Of a stretch of 64,000 nt of DNA, positions 50,346-62,312 are shown piece by piece. The notes under the pieces are model-generated. The model was given only the letters and a program-made list of their open reading frames with translations. It searched no databases and had not been told where the DNA came from. Origin of the DNA: Dioctria linearis (taxonomy: Eukaryota; Arthropoda; Insecta; Diptera; Asilidae); assembly GCA_963930735.1 (NCBI GenBank), contig OZ005740.1, forward strand, positions 348,524,262 to 348,588,261, read 5' to 3'. A program made the position numbers and the translations under genes. Within the stretch, counting starts at the first letter, position 1. Each line of letters begins with the position of its first letter.

Positions 50346-51712
50346 TCCTATCACATAGCGCCCGTTCCGTTGCATTCCCTTTCGGCCCGTTTCAACTCAA
50401 CTATGAAGTGATCACAACGCTCCGGGCCGTCACGTTATTTGACTGTTATCTTCTGTAAAATTGTATCAGCTAAATGGAGTTTTTATATGACTTATTTCAA
50501 CTTCTACATTGAATATAAAGTGTTGGAGTAGCAGAAGGAGAAGGCGGTGGATAAAACCACTGAACATGGACAGGGATATTTCTGGGTATTACCAAAGGAT
50601 GAATGAAACAAAAGTCACAATTAACAAAACTCTCAATTCGGCCCACAAAGATTTCGAATGCAGACTGACGATAAGATTATCGTATTACAGGTTTTTATCC
50701 CAAGGTAGAGTATATTACTATGCCCAAGGTGTGAGCCCTAATTTTTATCATGGAGTTTTAAAATGGGAAAAAGCATCGTCAGAATTATCATACTACTAAG
50801 ATACATATGATATTATCCATTTTGTCCGTTTTTTATATGTATGTATAAATCACTCACTTTTGAATTATCAGCCAAGTTATTTAATTTAAATTCGATCAAG
50901 TAGCACCCGAGTTTGCAATTATAAACCTTAGAATATATAGCAAACAGGAATGGCTCAATCGTGTATAAATCGTGTACATGAGCGTAATTATTTTAAGAGC
51001 AACACATTATACATAGGAGTAAGTGAGATGCAGGAAGGAATAATTGTCAAAGCTGAGCGCATGATTGTCAAATGTGCTTTTGTTTTGTGACAGATTTATG
51101 CAATCTAAAATTCTTTTGCAAAATTTAACAAAAGTACGGAATCGATTTGTTTCAAAACTATTTAATTTTAGAGTTTATTTAGTGCGAAGTTTTATAGTGC
51201 CACTAGTACCTGTTAAAATCTTCATATCAATTAAAATAACAGAAATCAAATGCTCGGTTAGTGCTTGCAAATATAAATTGCATTATAAACTAGGGAAATC
51301 ATGTTTCAGGCAACTGCACTATCTAAATTATCTTTTTTGTTAATAGAAGCAAAGATTTATATAAATTAATTATATGAATTATTTCAAAACAAAGTAGAAA
51401 AAGTACATTTTTTATCGCACAAAACCTTTGTTTAATTTTTGACAATTGGTTTAGAATAGGGACGGCGTGTAAATGTAAAACATGGACTACTAATACAACT
51501 AGAATTCATTCCTGTTTGCTATATATTCTAAGTTATAAACAAACAAATTCCAAAATTTGGAGCTTATGTCTTCCGGCGAAATTGAAATTTGCTCAACTTC
51601 TCTGTCCCATTTCAATCCGTTTCTTACAATGTGAACAATTACACAGCATTAGCTAAGCTCAAATTTGACAGCTTTATGTGCCGGAATGGAACGGGGCGCT
51701 GTGTAATCAGCA
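50340..51712. mobile_element. putative TIR element with Harbinger-like N-terminal ORF
   Basis: The left end (GCTGATTCCTATCACATAGC followed by GCCCGTTCC) and the complement of the right end (GCTGATTACACAGCGCCCCG, then TTCCATTCC) form an imperfect inverted repeat. An inner inverted pair (TTAGAATATATAGCAAACAG at about 50929 and its complement at about 51513) lies between them. The outer GCTGATT may belong to flanking repeat A. The only frame of interest is 50509-50799. Confidence 0.5.
50509..50799 (+). pseudogene. possible N-terminal fragment of a Harbinger transposase
   Basis: The 96-codon frame has RRRRRWIKPLNMDRDISGYY followed by a moderately conserved-looking stretch. PIF/Harbinger (HARBI1-like) transposases typically start with an Arg-rich RRRRWWVRxWxxxRxxxGAY segment. 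The resemblance ends within about 40 residues and the rest is unrecognised. The matching C-terminal half of such a protein lies at 53330-54044, about 2.6 kb away on the same strand. Confidence 0.4.
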
Positions 51713-53329
51713 CTTAAGTTTCTAAGAATAAATCCTTTAATTGCTTATCTCTTCTTTTCCTAGCTGAACAGATTCATTTGAAGTGGTTAAGGAGTTGAAT
51801 TTAGGAAAAAAATTCAGGTTTAACAAATTGAATAGTTGATGATGTTGTTTGAAGAGTTTGTCAAACGTGCTAGTCAATATTATATATATATATATATCTT
51901 ATAATTGCTTTTGTAATTCTATTGTTGGCACTATATGGAAAAGGGGTCTCAAATGCGTTACTACCGTAATATGATACATACGTGGCTTTTGCATACCTAA
52001 TCTGATAACAATAGAGGCATTTGGGTATAAGTCAAGTTTTATAACAATTTTCCTTAAAAGCCTATAAAAAGTTATTATAATATGTTTTTTTTTTTATGTA
52101 GCTAAAATTTAACATCTTGCAATATTATAAAATTTTTTTTTAAGAGATTTTTAGATAAATTAAAATAAACTGATTAAAATTAAAAAATTTCAACATTTAC
52201 ATGGCTTCATGTTTGTTGGACTATTTAATCTGTATTTAGTGTGATACGATGGCAAATGAATATAGTTGGCCAATCCTAAACGAATCGAGAAGAAGATAAT
52301 AATTTCTAGGGGAGCCCTTGAACATTAGAATAGATTGGTTGGTTGTATATTTTAAGTGAGTATCTAAAACTGTACGATGTCACTATTCGAGTTACCTATA
52401 TGAAGTTGTGAATATCGAGTAACTGGGGGGTTACCTACAATCAATTCGAATCCCTACTAGGAATAGTAAATAGGAGTATTATATATAATAATAATTAGGA
52501 AATAATCATCTTAAATTTAGCCATGTTGGTGTTTCAAAATCAGGTTAGTTCTTTTATGCCTTTTCCGTTTTTTTTAATCCTAAACAATTTTCTATTGAAT
52601 CTGGCGTTCAACAAAATATCATTAGTATTCTGGTCATATAAATATTAATACTAAAAATCAATCGCAGCTTTTACTAGAGTAATATGCTATAATGATTTGG
52701 AAGCTTTTGATTCACAATCTACTTATAGTCACCTCACTTCAAATGACACGACTATACAAAATTCATAGGAACGAAAAGATGAAAGATGAGCGAATTCCCA
52801 ATTCATTGAATTTTGATAACATTGATTGGTTGATTTGTTAAAGAGGGAGATGAGAGATCATACAGTGCTACGACTACTGAGACCGCTTATTGTGCTCACT
52901 CCTCCATCTCGTTAAAGCAAACCAGTCTCTTTGAGCAGGATTAAGGGCTGAATTACAATGGACTTCTACCGGAAAGCAGAATTATGTAGTTTTTGTCAAA
53001 CTTAAAAAATCTTTAAGATTTAGTATGTCTTGTTAATCAAGTAAGAAAATTAAAGTCACTAAAGAAAAAAAAGAAACCTTCATGTTGTGTGAAGAATGTA
53101 AATAGATATAGGAATATGAAGGGATACTACGTTACATCCTATTTACAATTTAAGGAAACAGATCAACCACATACGACTTGTTATTAAATTTATTAAGAAA
53201 TGATTTAGAAAAGACTTCTGTACGGAAACCAATTGAGCCAGAATGTCGGCTAGCTATAACCTTAATGTAAGTGGTTTTATAATCTAAATCTGTGTAAAAC
53301 TGTCATGTACTTATAGCTATTTATCACAA
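51713..53329. other. AT-rich DNA with AT microsatellite; no gene seen
   Basis: Holds an (AT)n tract at about 51879-51898 and no recognisable domain. It separates two Harbinger-like transposase pieces. Confidence 0.35.
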
Positions 53330-54044
53330 GGAGTAACCATACAATATATTGCATGGAGCTCCAAGCTGGGGAAAGGAACAGTACGCAAAATAGTGTTGGA
53401 GACTTGCGAAATAATGTGGACAATTTTATCTCCTCTATACGTTAGTGACTTACTTCCACTGATTTTCTCCAAATTTCTGAAGACTTCCTGAATTTGTGCA
53501 ATATGCCCAATTGTGTGGGCAGCAGTATAGATGGCATGCATATTGCTACGAAAAAGTCAAGGAATAGTAATGCAGAATATTTAAACTATAAAAACTTCTG
53601 TAGCATTGTATTAATGGCAGCATGTGATGCTAGATATACCTTCACAAACCTAGATGTTGAAGCGTATGGAGGACATAGTGATGGAGGATTTTTTTTAAAC
53701 TTGAAGATTTTTTCGTAGGAGTTTACCAGGGCAGCAGTTTCGGGAAAAGAATTCGACATAAAATGTTACCCTTGCCAGGATCTCAAGCACTTCCAGGAAC
53801 CGAGGTTGTATTGCCACATTTCTTTGTAGCGGATGCGACTTTTCCTTTAACGGAAAATATAATGAAACCATTTCCTGGGAGGTTCTTATCCACAGAAAAA
53901 GTGCATTTCAATAAAAGGCTTTCACGAGGCATGAGAGTTATTGGAAATGCCTTTGGGATTTTAAACTCTCGTTGCCGTATACTTTTAACAGCAATCCAGC
54001 TTGACCCGCAGAATGCGGAAAAAGTTGTTCACGTACAGCATTAA
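53330..54044 (+). pseudogene. PIF/Harbinger transposase (DDE) C-terminal remnant
   Basis: Three plus-strand frame segments join into the Harbinger nuclease order. The first is VTIQYIAWSSKLGKGTVRKI, reading into ETCEIMWTILSPLYVSDLLP. The second is CNMPNCVGSSIDGMHIATKK with the first catalytic Asp in SIDGMH, then FCSIVLMAACDARYTFTNLD and AYGGHSDGG (second Asp). After a shift near 53700-53760 the third is LPLPGSQALPGTEVVLPHFF, VADATFPLTENIMKPFPGR and LSRGMRVIGNAFGILNSRCR with the expected Glu/Asn region. Breaks near 53455-53480 and 53718 make it non-functional. Confidence 0.85.
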
Positions 54045-54341
54045 TAAGCTCTTCGCAATACTTTTCTGTATTTTCCATATTGAAAAAGGACGTGAATATA
54101 TAATAAAAAACGAAAATACTGAAAGAGCAGAAATTGTTGAAGTGACACTTGCTCAATTGACAATTTTATGACTGAAGTTAGCCACGAATAGCCGTGCAAC
54201 CACAAGTGAACCAAATTTTAACGAAACTTTGCATAATCACGCAAAGTTAAATATAGTTGAATACATTTGAAATTGTGCTTTCGTGATCCTACATCCGTCA
54301 ACGCCTTAAGAGTCCGCGAAGCAGTCTGTCCACCAACTCAC

Positions 54342-54943
54342 TAGGGTAAATTGAAAAATGCAGCGATGCACTGGTGATGCCTCATCTACATAATCATAAC
54401 CTCAAAAATGCATCGTATTGTCATCAGCCACTGAATCAAAAGTTCACTTTTGCATCGCGAATGCATCTGATGTGTCAAAATCAAGAAACTAACGCATCAT
54501 GGCAGGCGGTGATACTTTTTTTGTGATACAGTTGTCATTTCGGCGGCTAAGCGCATATATAGCAAAAGAATGGAAAAGTATAATTGTAATTAATGTAAAA
54601 TATTAAATAAATAATTTGTGATTTTCGGTGACAGAAGAATTATTTATATATGTATACATGTATTAGAATTAGTTTCCTTCGTTTTAAAAATCTTTTTCTT
54701 TCTAAAATTGATTTTACTATGTAATTCCATTACAATAAATTAATTAATATGTGGAAAGCAATTTTATTCATTTGTAATATTTTGTGGCACTGACCATTAC
54801 TTTCAACGACTAACAAAATTGACATTCAAAAATATCAGGAGTAAGCATCATCATCATCAGCTATGCAGTGCTCCAGCATCATACGTAACATCGCATTACG
54901 ATGTTGCAGTGCACAAAACATACACGTTTTTGAATTTACCCTA
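54342..54943. mobile_element. about 600-bp TIR element with GCATC subterminal repeats
   Basis: The ends are TAGGGTAAATTGAAAAATG at the left and, complemented, TAGGGTAAATTCAAAAACG at the right. The words TGCATC or GATGCA recur many times within about 170 bp of the left end and again near the right end, as expected for transposase binding sites. No coding frame. It begins 300 bp after the Harbinger pseudogene, but a link is not shown. Confidence 0.7.
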
Positions 54944-55711
54944 AATTAGGTATATGATAATAATAGTTCCAATCACGCTTATTTCTACCACTACAGGTGA
55001 ACAAACAAGTTTCAACTAGGCAGGCTAACAGAAGTTCATGTACAAAATTGTACTTCAAATAAACTATGCTACCATGGTACCGAAATTGCATGATTGTAAA
55101 TTAAAAGACTCATATATGTATGTCAACTCAAACAGTGAATGCACTCAAACTTTTTGATGATGTCCGACAATTCGAACCAAAATTTTAAGTGGAATTTGAT
55201 ATAACCAACTTTAACTTAAATAATGTTCAATGAAAAATTAAAAGAAATGTTAACTGAAATTATGTATATAAAATTAAAACAAAGGTTAATTTACTTCTAA
55301 TTTACTTGATTTGTTTATTTTGATTTTAAGCTCACTAAAGTGGGAATTTTAAATGATGACATCAATTCAAGATTGAGTAACTAAAAATTTGTTGAGTCCA
55401 CTTAATTTTTTGATTACATGTAAATTTTTTAAAATCATTACCCTAAGTTTACCTAATTTTTTTTTTTAATATACTCTCTTGATCGGCAAAAATAAACTAA
55501 CAAGAATATCCCGCTTTTATTTCGAGAAATATTAAAATAAAGAAAACGAAAATTTGTTTATGGAAATACCTCATTTATAAGTGAAATCCTCTTAAAAGAA
55601 ATATCCTTCCCAAAATTGCATAGGTAAACCAATAGTCTCGTATTTGTTGCACTTTTTCAGTTTCCACTGTTTCAGGTTCAATTCCAAAATTTATTATTTG
55701 TATTGGTCCAT
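54944..55711. other. AT-rich DNA below the candidate finger-less exon
   Basis: No gene is recognised. If the candidate terminal exon at 55712-55746 is real, the upper part of this stretch would be its 3' UTR. Confidence 0.3.
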
Positions 55712-55746
55712 TTAAATATCACTGCCGCCTCGTTCCTCGTTGTCAC
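55712..55746 (-). CDS. candidate short terminal exon (finger-less lola tail)
   Basis: A good acceptor (ATTATTTTTAG on the minus strand, ending at 55747) leads into GT as the two leftover bases. These are the same as at the exons starting at 35791 and 41831. The reading continues DNEERGGSDI and a TAA stop at 55712-55714. The peptide is hydrophilic and acidic, with no zinc-ligand pattern. It is GC-richer than its surroundings. The shared phase and acceptor context suggest a lola isoform lacking zinc fingers; such isoforms are known for Drosophila lola. It could be used alone or after the 33-nt exon just upstream. The evidence is phase, splice signals and composition only. Confidence 0.33.
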
Positions 55747-55800
55747 CTAAAAATAATATATGTAGAAATTGCCATTCTAAAATTTAAATTAAAAACTCAC

Positions 55801-55833
55801 CTTTCCTCCCGGGAATAGACACAATAATCAGAA
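55801..55833 (-). CDS. candidate 33-nt microexon of a finger-less lola tail
   Basis: On the minus strand a strong donor (GGAAAG followed by GTGAGT, at 55800-55795) closes a short GC-richer island in very AT-rich DNA. A possible acceptor (CTGGTAG) lies 33 nt upstream. Read in the phase used by all confirmed lola variable exons (two leftover bases first), it encodes LIIVSIPGRK and leaves one base, G, at its end. This fits exactly the two leftover bases of the next candidate exon. The length is a multiple of three, so inclusion would keep the frame. The acceptor is not strong, and the segment is too short to judge by homology. It could instead be a 5' untranslated exon end or chance. Confidence 0.25.
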
Positions 55834-58800
55834 CTACCAGATTGGCGTATAAAAAATTTTTAAGAGAATCATTTCATATTTAAGCGGACTTAAACTTTGG
55901 GGGATAAAAAATAAACAACATTCTTTGAACTTTTCTGTTTAGAATTTTTTTTCTTTTTTATATTTAGTTTGATTTTTACGCCACAATTAGTATTTCTTAC
56001 AAAAAAAAAAATTATTCTGTTCTTTTTCATTTTTTAACAATTATTTCTCAAAATTGTAACAAAATTATTATATATCTCATCACATAATATTTCAATTTTA
56101 CTTCTTCTTCAAAATTTACAAAAAGAAAAAATCAATAATTGAATTCACAAATTAATTTTGCATTCATTCAAAACATTTACAAAACATAAAAAATTAATTA
56201 ATATAATAGTATCAACAGAAATAAAGAAAATAATAATATTTTCTATCCATATAACAAAAAAAAATTAAAGTAAAAACTATAAATGTAGTAAAGTGTAAAG
56301 GTCGGTTAAAATATTTATTTATTTTTTTTTTTTTGCAATTATAGTAAAATATTTAAAATGTATTACAGCCCGTTACCTCAGATTTAGTAGTACAAATAAT
56401 AAGAGAAAAAATAGTCCATATTTCTTTAAACATTAAACATACAAAATAATAATAAGAATAATATATATAGTTCGTCGTGTAATTTCATAATAATTAATAA
56501 ATAAAAATTGATTAGTATTTATTTTAATGTAGTAGTGCTATTTTCGTGTAATGTTTTTTTTTTTTGTTGCTGTTTACATGTACTAATTGTAAGAAGAAAA
56601 AAATATGTTTTAAAGAAAAGTTTATAGTAGTATTTTTGCGGCAAAAAATTTTTCTTTCTCAGTTTATAATAACTGAAAGTTGTTGTTCTTGTTTAAAAAA
56701 AAAAGAAATAAAATAAAATAGAAGTCCTTAGAATTTAATTAATATATGTATGTATTTATAATTCCTTTGGTATTGCTAGGATGACTACTATACAGACAAC
56801 GGAATATAAAAATGTTCGAAGGACGCACGCACAATTTTTTTTTTTTTTCAGAAAACATCAATTTCGCCAATTTGTTTTAAAAACTTTTTAAAGTAAAATA
56901 ATGAAATGCATCAACGGTATTTCATGGCACAACATATTTTGGCAAAGATTCCAATGTTTCTTTATTCAAAAAAATTTTTTGTCGCAAATCTAAGTTTTAA
57001 TTTTTAACATTATTTCATTACTTAATGAAAAGAAAATTACAATCAATGTTGTTTTAAAAAAAAATATATATATATATAATAATAAAGTATGTTCAATTCT
57101 TTCATTTTTACTTTTAATTATATATGTAATAGATATATATCTTTTAAATATACGTGTATGCAGATATATAAATCAAATTATTTATTGTTAATAATAATAA
57201 CAATCACAAATAATCACATCAATATTTCTTTCACAGCTCCATGGTTACTTGATTTTTTCTCAATTTGTTTTATTTTTTTATTTTTTTTTTTGTTTTTTTT
57301 TTAGAACAAGTCGTTAAATTAAAGATTATTACACCATATTTTTTTCCGTGACAGAATTTAGTTTGAGTTTTTTTATTTTTCAAAACAAATTGTTTTATTA
57401 CTATTCTCTTTTCTTAACGATTCATTTGTTTTATATTTTTTGTTATTTTTTCTTGTTTGAATTCATTAGTTTTTATATTTTTACTTAGTCGTCTGATTTC
57501 TCAAAAATATTGATAACAAAACGCTCTTATCTAAGTCTGGTAAAATATAATATATTAGGCAAAATTATATTATATGTACATATGTGGGGGGTAGCAGTAT
57601 CTGTCCCAACGAAAAAAAAAAAATAATAGAAAAAAATTAATTTGTAATTAAACTTTTATATAAATTACTTGCCTATCTGGAGTAACTTTTATAAGTTTTT
57701 TTTTTTTTATAAAATTTCAAATATTTAAACAAATTAATAACAATTCTGATTTTTTCCATTTTGTTAAATAATATATAAAAATGAATAAATAAAAAAATAC
57801 AATTTGGATTTTTCAATAAAATATAGTTCTTAAAATCGGAACTAATAAAAAATAAAATTAAAAAGTAAAACAACAATTCACATTATTAAAGCTTCTCCAT
57901 TCTATCTGAATAGCAGTTTACGAAACAAAAAAAAATATATTAATGACTGAGAGAAAACAAAAATTGATTTCAGTATATAGTATTTATGTATACTACCTAT
58001 ACATACCATATATACAAACAAAAATATAAGAAAATTTTCAAAATTAATAAAAGTACAATTATTTTATGATAACTTATAATATAAGCAAAAAAAAAAAAAA
58101 AATACAAAAAAAACTACAAAATATATATTGAAAAAAAAAACAAAAATAATAAAAAAATAATAATTATAAAGAGGACTATATTTTTTATATCACATTCCAA
58201 TTTTTTTATGATGACTATGTGCGATTCAACAATAAATCATTTCGTATATTATTATAATGTAATTACAATTTTTTTTTCTTTCAAAAAATTTTTCCTATAA
58301 CATTGCTGATATATATGTCTCATATACATATACATTTTTAAATCTATATTATATTTAGTATATGATATTCAATATTTTTTCTTCTTTTTATACATCAGTA
58401 TTTACTTAAAAATCACTTAAATATTTTCGTTTTCTAATAAAAAAAAAATACATTTCCTGAAAATTTTTTATGTGTTTTTAGCACTAGTTGTAAGCAAATT
58501 AACGTTTTCATTTTTGTTTTAGGGCAACTTTATATCTATCTAAGTAAAAAAATCGCGATTCAAAATACAACAACTGTATATCACACATGTTTCAAAACTA
58601 AATTCTATTATCACACTTCTTGTGTTACCTTATATTGACATAGTGGTGTCAGTTTTAGAAAAAAGTAATGCTCACAATCTAATTTTGAAAATAACAAGTA
58701 AAATGTTTGTTATAAATTTTTTTGATATGTGAGAGATGTTCTAATAACGATTTATTCAGTATGTTTCAACAAAAATTTTCTTATTAATTCGTAAAGAAAA

Positions 58801-61587
58801 AAATTTCTGGCTAAGACTTTTAAATACACTCTGGATAAAAAATATATTACAATATGTGAAATAAAATGAGAATTTTTTTTTACTGTATCTTTAGCCTATA
58901 CGAAACTATGTATAAATTTACATCTGACCAACGTTTTGAAAAAGTAAAACAAACAGGCAGATACCGATAGTTTTTATGAGAAGGAAGTACAAAAAATAAA
59001 TTCCCTTTCATTATTCAAATAATCCTTTCTACCAAAAACTAGTCCTCCAACAGTTACTATTTACTGTTTTTCTTAAGAAACTAATAAACTTTAACTTTAG
59101 TTCAAATAACTCGAAAATACTTTTGATATCTACGGAATGAAAATCTTTATAAAACAGCATTTTTCTGTGCAGATAATAGATGAAGCGATAGGCAAATTTA
59201 GAAACTTTCTCAAAAGACTCATTAGACTCCTATCGGTATCTTGCCTAATTTTATTAATACACGTACGATGAACTACTAGATAGCTTGGCGTACTTGTATT
59301 CCGGGATTTTGTGAACTGTAATGCTTTCCTCTTTTTAATGTATATATTTCAAATAACAGTACATAGCGTGAATAGCACATTTTAAAAACAAAATCACCGA
59401 TGATCAGAGCAAGTTAACAATCTATATCTCATAAAATCATTATAGAGTGTCAAATTTGACATAATTAGATTGCTGGTATGTCAATTTTCAATATTTTCCA
59501 CTTATAGTATCTTCACATGATGATTACACACATCATTTTATTTATTTAACATTTAAGAAATGAATAAAAAAACGAAATTGCGCTGTTTTATTAATTATCA
59601 ACAACAATGAGCACTAATACGTGGAGATATTAGTTGTACAGTTTTTAACTTGTACTATATTTTCGATTTAATCCGATTGTAAAGCATATTACCGTTCATT
59701 TCACGAGGACGAAAATATAATCATTGAGGTTTGTTCGACATGATATGAGAATAGCATGACCAACCAATGACTCTGCATTATTGGACGAGATTATAAAATA
59801 ACCATATTATTTAATAAAAAATCGAAAATGCTGGAAATTGTAAGATTGATTGTAAAATGTAAAATCTGGAAAAATATTAAAATCCCAAAAATAGAAGAAA
59901 TTAAATTATTCCTTATTCCGGTATTTTCTTACACGAATTTTCATTTTGCGGCATTTTATTTTCTAGAATTTTTCAATTCGAAATATATTTATCTGAATCG
60001 GTCGTTGTATGAAAGTGATTACTTGAAATGTTCTGATTACAAAATCCCGGAACAAGAAATTCCGACGCAGAAAATTCCAAAAAATACTGAAAAATCTAGA
60101 TAGCGAGAGTCAAATCTCTAATTTTCAACGATTTTTATTTTCACTTTCAGTTTTTATAGTTCTGTACCTACACACCTATCAAATTGATCTATCCTCATTA
60201 CAAAGAAACAAATTATTGAAATAGCTTTAAATGGGATGGCATTTTACAGAAAAAATTCTTTTAAAAAAATTTCAGAATTTTTTTCCAATACATACAATCT
60301 GAACTGCAAAAATCGACTATATTTAATCAACGAGGGAGAGGGAAATCGTATGTAAAGAAGAATCGGGCGAGGGAAATTGAACTGCCACTGCCATATAAAC
60401 TCTCACAACCATCCCAAGTATAGTTTCAAGAGAATAGTAATTTAACTTTTCTCATCCTACCAAAACTCTTACTACCCATCCTCTCCTCCACTATTACTAT
60501 AATTTCTTTTAACAAGTCCGTATGACCCGTAACTCTTTAATAGAATCATACTAAACAGATATAATGGTGGAACTGCCCTGAACTGTAAAATAAATTGTAA
60601 TTAGTGAACGATAATTAATAGAAAAAAGAACTAATAGGGATAAACAAATTCGCATCACTACGAATATCTATAAAAATTATACATAAATACGGTAATTGCC
60701 TTAAATAAAAAGAAAATTATAAATATTTGAAGGTAATTGATCAAATTAGTATAAATTTGAAAACTCAAAAATCGAAAAATTTCGCCTTAACTTTTTTCCT
60801 AACAGAGGACAATATATGACTATCTACAATATTGGCTTTATGGATAACTTTAGCTCAAAACTTAAAACATAAAAAGTGCCACTCGCTAACTTGATTTTTT
60901 AAACGCTTCAAGTGTTAAATTTTGAAAAAATTCAAAAACATATTGGTAACAAAAATGATAGCAAAATTAATAGAAAAGAAAAAAAAACTATTAAATTCAA
61001 AGTGAAATTAATTTTTAACAAAATATTTATATATATACTAAAAAAAAAAAAAAAAAAAAAAACAAATATTAGACTTGATAAGTCATGTCATATAGCACAG
61101 CTATTCATTACCCTTAATTTCGAAACATTAAAGCTGCCTTCGAATATCACTTCAAAAATGAAAGTTTATCACAAAAATGTTACAATCTAGTGCTAATCAG
61201 TGCTCTAAACATTTGTTTTGTAAACTTATTTCGTTTCTATTTATCTATCTATCTACTATCTATCCTCCCCGATTCTATTCCCTTCTTCTTCTTAAATAAT
61301 CATATAAATGTATCATTACTTGAATTTGTTATTGCACGTTAAAAATTATTAAATTGTGTTAATTCTATTCGAAAATATCGATACTCTTTCAACTGCAAAA
61401 TTTTTTTTTTTATTTTAATAAACATATATATATAGAAAAACAGCCGATGCCGTTCAGAGAAATTAAAAATTTTCCATCATACACCACTCATGTTATAACT
61501 AGTATAAAACGCTTAACTACAAGGTCAACTTGTAAAGCAACCACTAAAAGATGGTAGAAAAATTTAGTATTTTACAAAAATATGATA
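55834..61587. other. extremely AT-rich intron/3' UTR with homopolymer and simple repeats
   Basis: Many A- and T-runs (for example about 57284-57302 T-rich, 61040-61063 A-rich), (TA)n at about 57065-57079 and a TATC tract at about 61237-61258. Short frames here are composed of Lys/Asn/Ile/Phe and look like background. The portion next to 61588 should be the 3' UTR of the first variable exon. Confidence 0.4.
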
Positions 61588-62312
61588 TCATCGATTTTGG
61601 TGTGTTCGCATATGTAAAACTAGATTATGCTTATGTTTTGATTTCTTGTGACAAATAGGACACTCGAATTTCGGTTCGACACCGCATTCAAAACGAATAT
61701 GCCTATTTAGACTATGAGGACGAGCATATGAATTACCACAACGTGGGCATGTAAATGCACCCCATCCACTGATCCCGCTGCCACTTGAACCGCTCGCAGA
61801 TAAATTACCCCCACTACCACCGCTTCCACTTTTAAGTGGAAAATTAATTAAAGGACTAGCTAATGGTGTTGTTGTAACTGGAATACCAGTTGTTAAACTA
61901 AGGCTGCTGGATGTCAATCCTAAATTTTCTAATTTTGGAAATTTTACCGTGTGTAAGGGTGAGTGGTGCGAAGGCAGTGGCTGCAAAGATTGTTGCTGTT
62001 GTTGTGATTGTTGTATACCAGTACCACCATGACTTGCTGTTCCAACAATTGCTGCTGGTAAATTAGAGCCAGGTGATGCGACAGCTGCAACCGCTGCTGC
62101 TATTCCAGCTGCATATGTTGTTGATGATCCTATAACAGATGTTTGAGCTGTTATAGCTGATAATGATGGCGGAGGTGGTGGTATCGGTGGCGGTAATGAA
62201 GCTGCTATAGAAACTAATTCTTTAAAGACTGATGCTGTCGTTATTAATCGCAAATCACACGGTTGCTCATCAGGACTGGGTGTCGATTTGGGCCTTTGCT
62301 GTAGTCCTTCTC
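61588..62312 (-). CDS. lola: lola-type alternative terminal exon 1 (C2HC + C2H2 finger pair)
   Basis: This is the most upstream variable 3' exon seen. The acceptor (TTCAAACAG on the minus strand) is followed by two leftover bases (GA) and then 240 sense codons to a TGA/TAA-type stop at 61588. The encoded tail begins EGLQQRPKSTPSPDEQP. It has a proline run (PPPIPPPPPS), an Ala-rich stretch, a Gln run and a Gly/Ser-rich spacer, then two fingers at about residues 188-237. Finger 1 is C-x2-C-x12-H-x4-C (CPRC...HIRFEC). Finger 2 is C-x2-C-x12-H-x3-H (CPIC...HMRTH), and the two are joined by GVEPKFE. The C2HC-then-C2H2 pair with a short GxxxKF linker is the hallmark of Lola isoform tails, which give a nuclear BTB factor its DNA-binding specificity. 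Low-complexity spacers upstream of the fingers are usual in this family. Which Drosophila isoform it matches was not determined. Confidence 0.88.
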
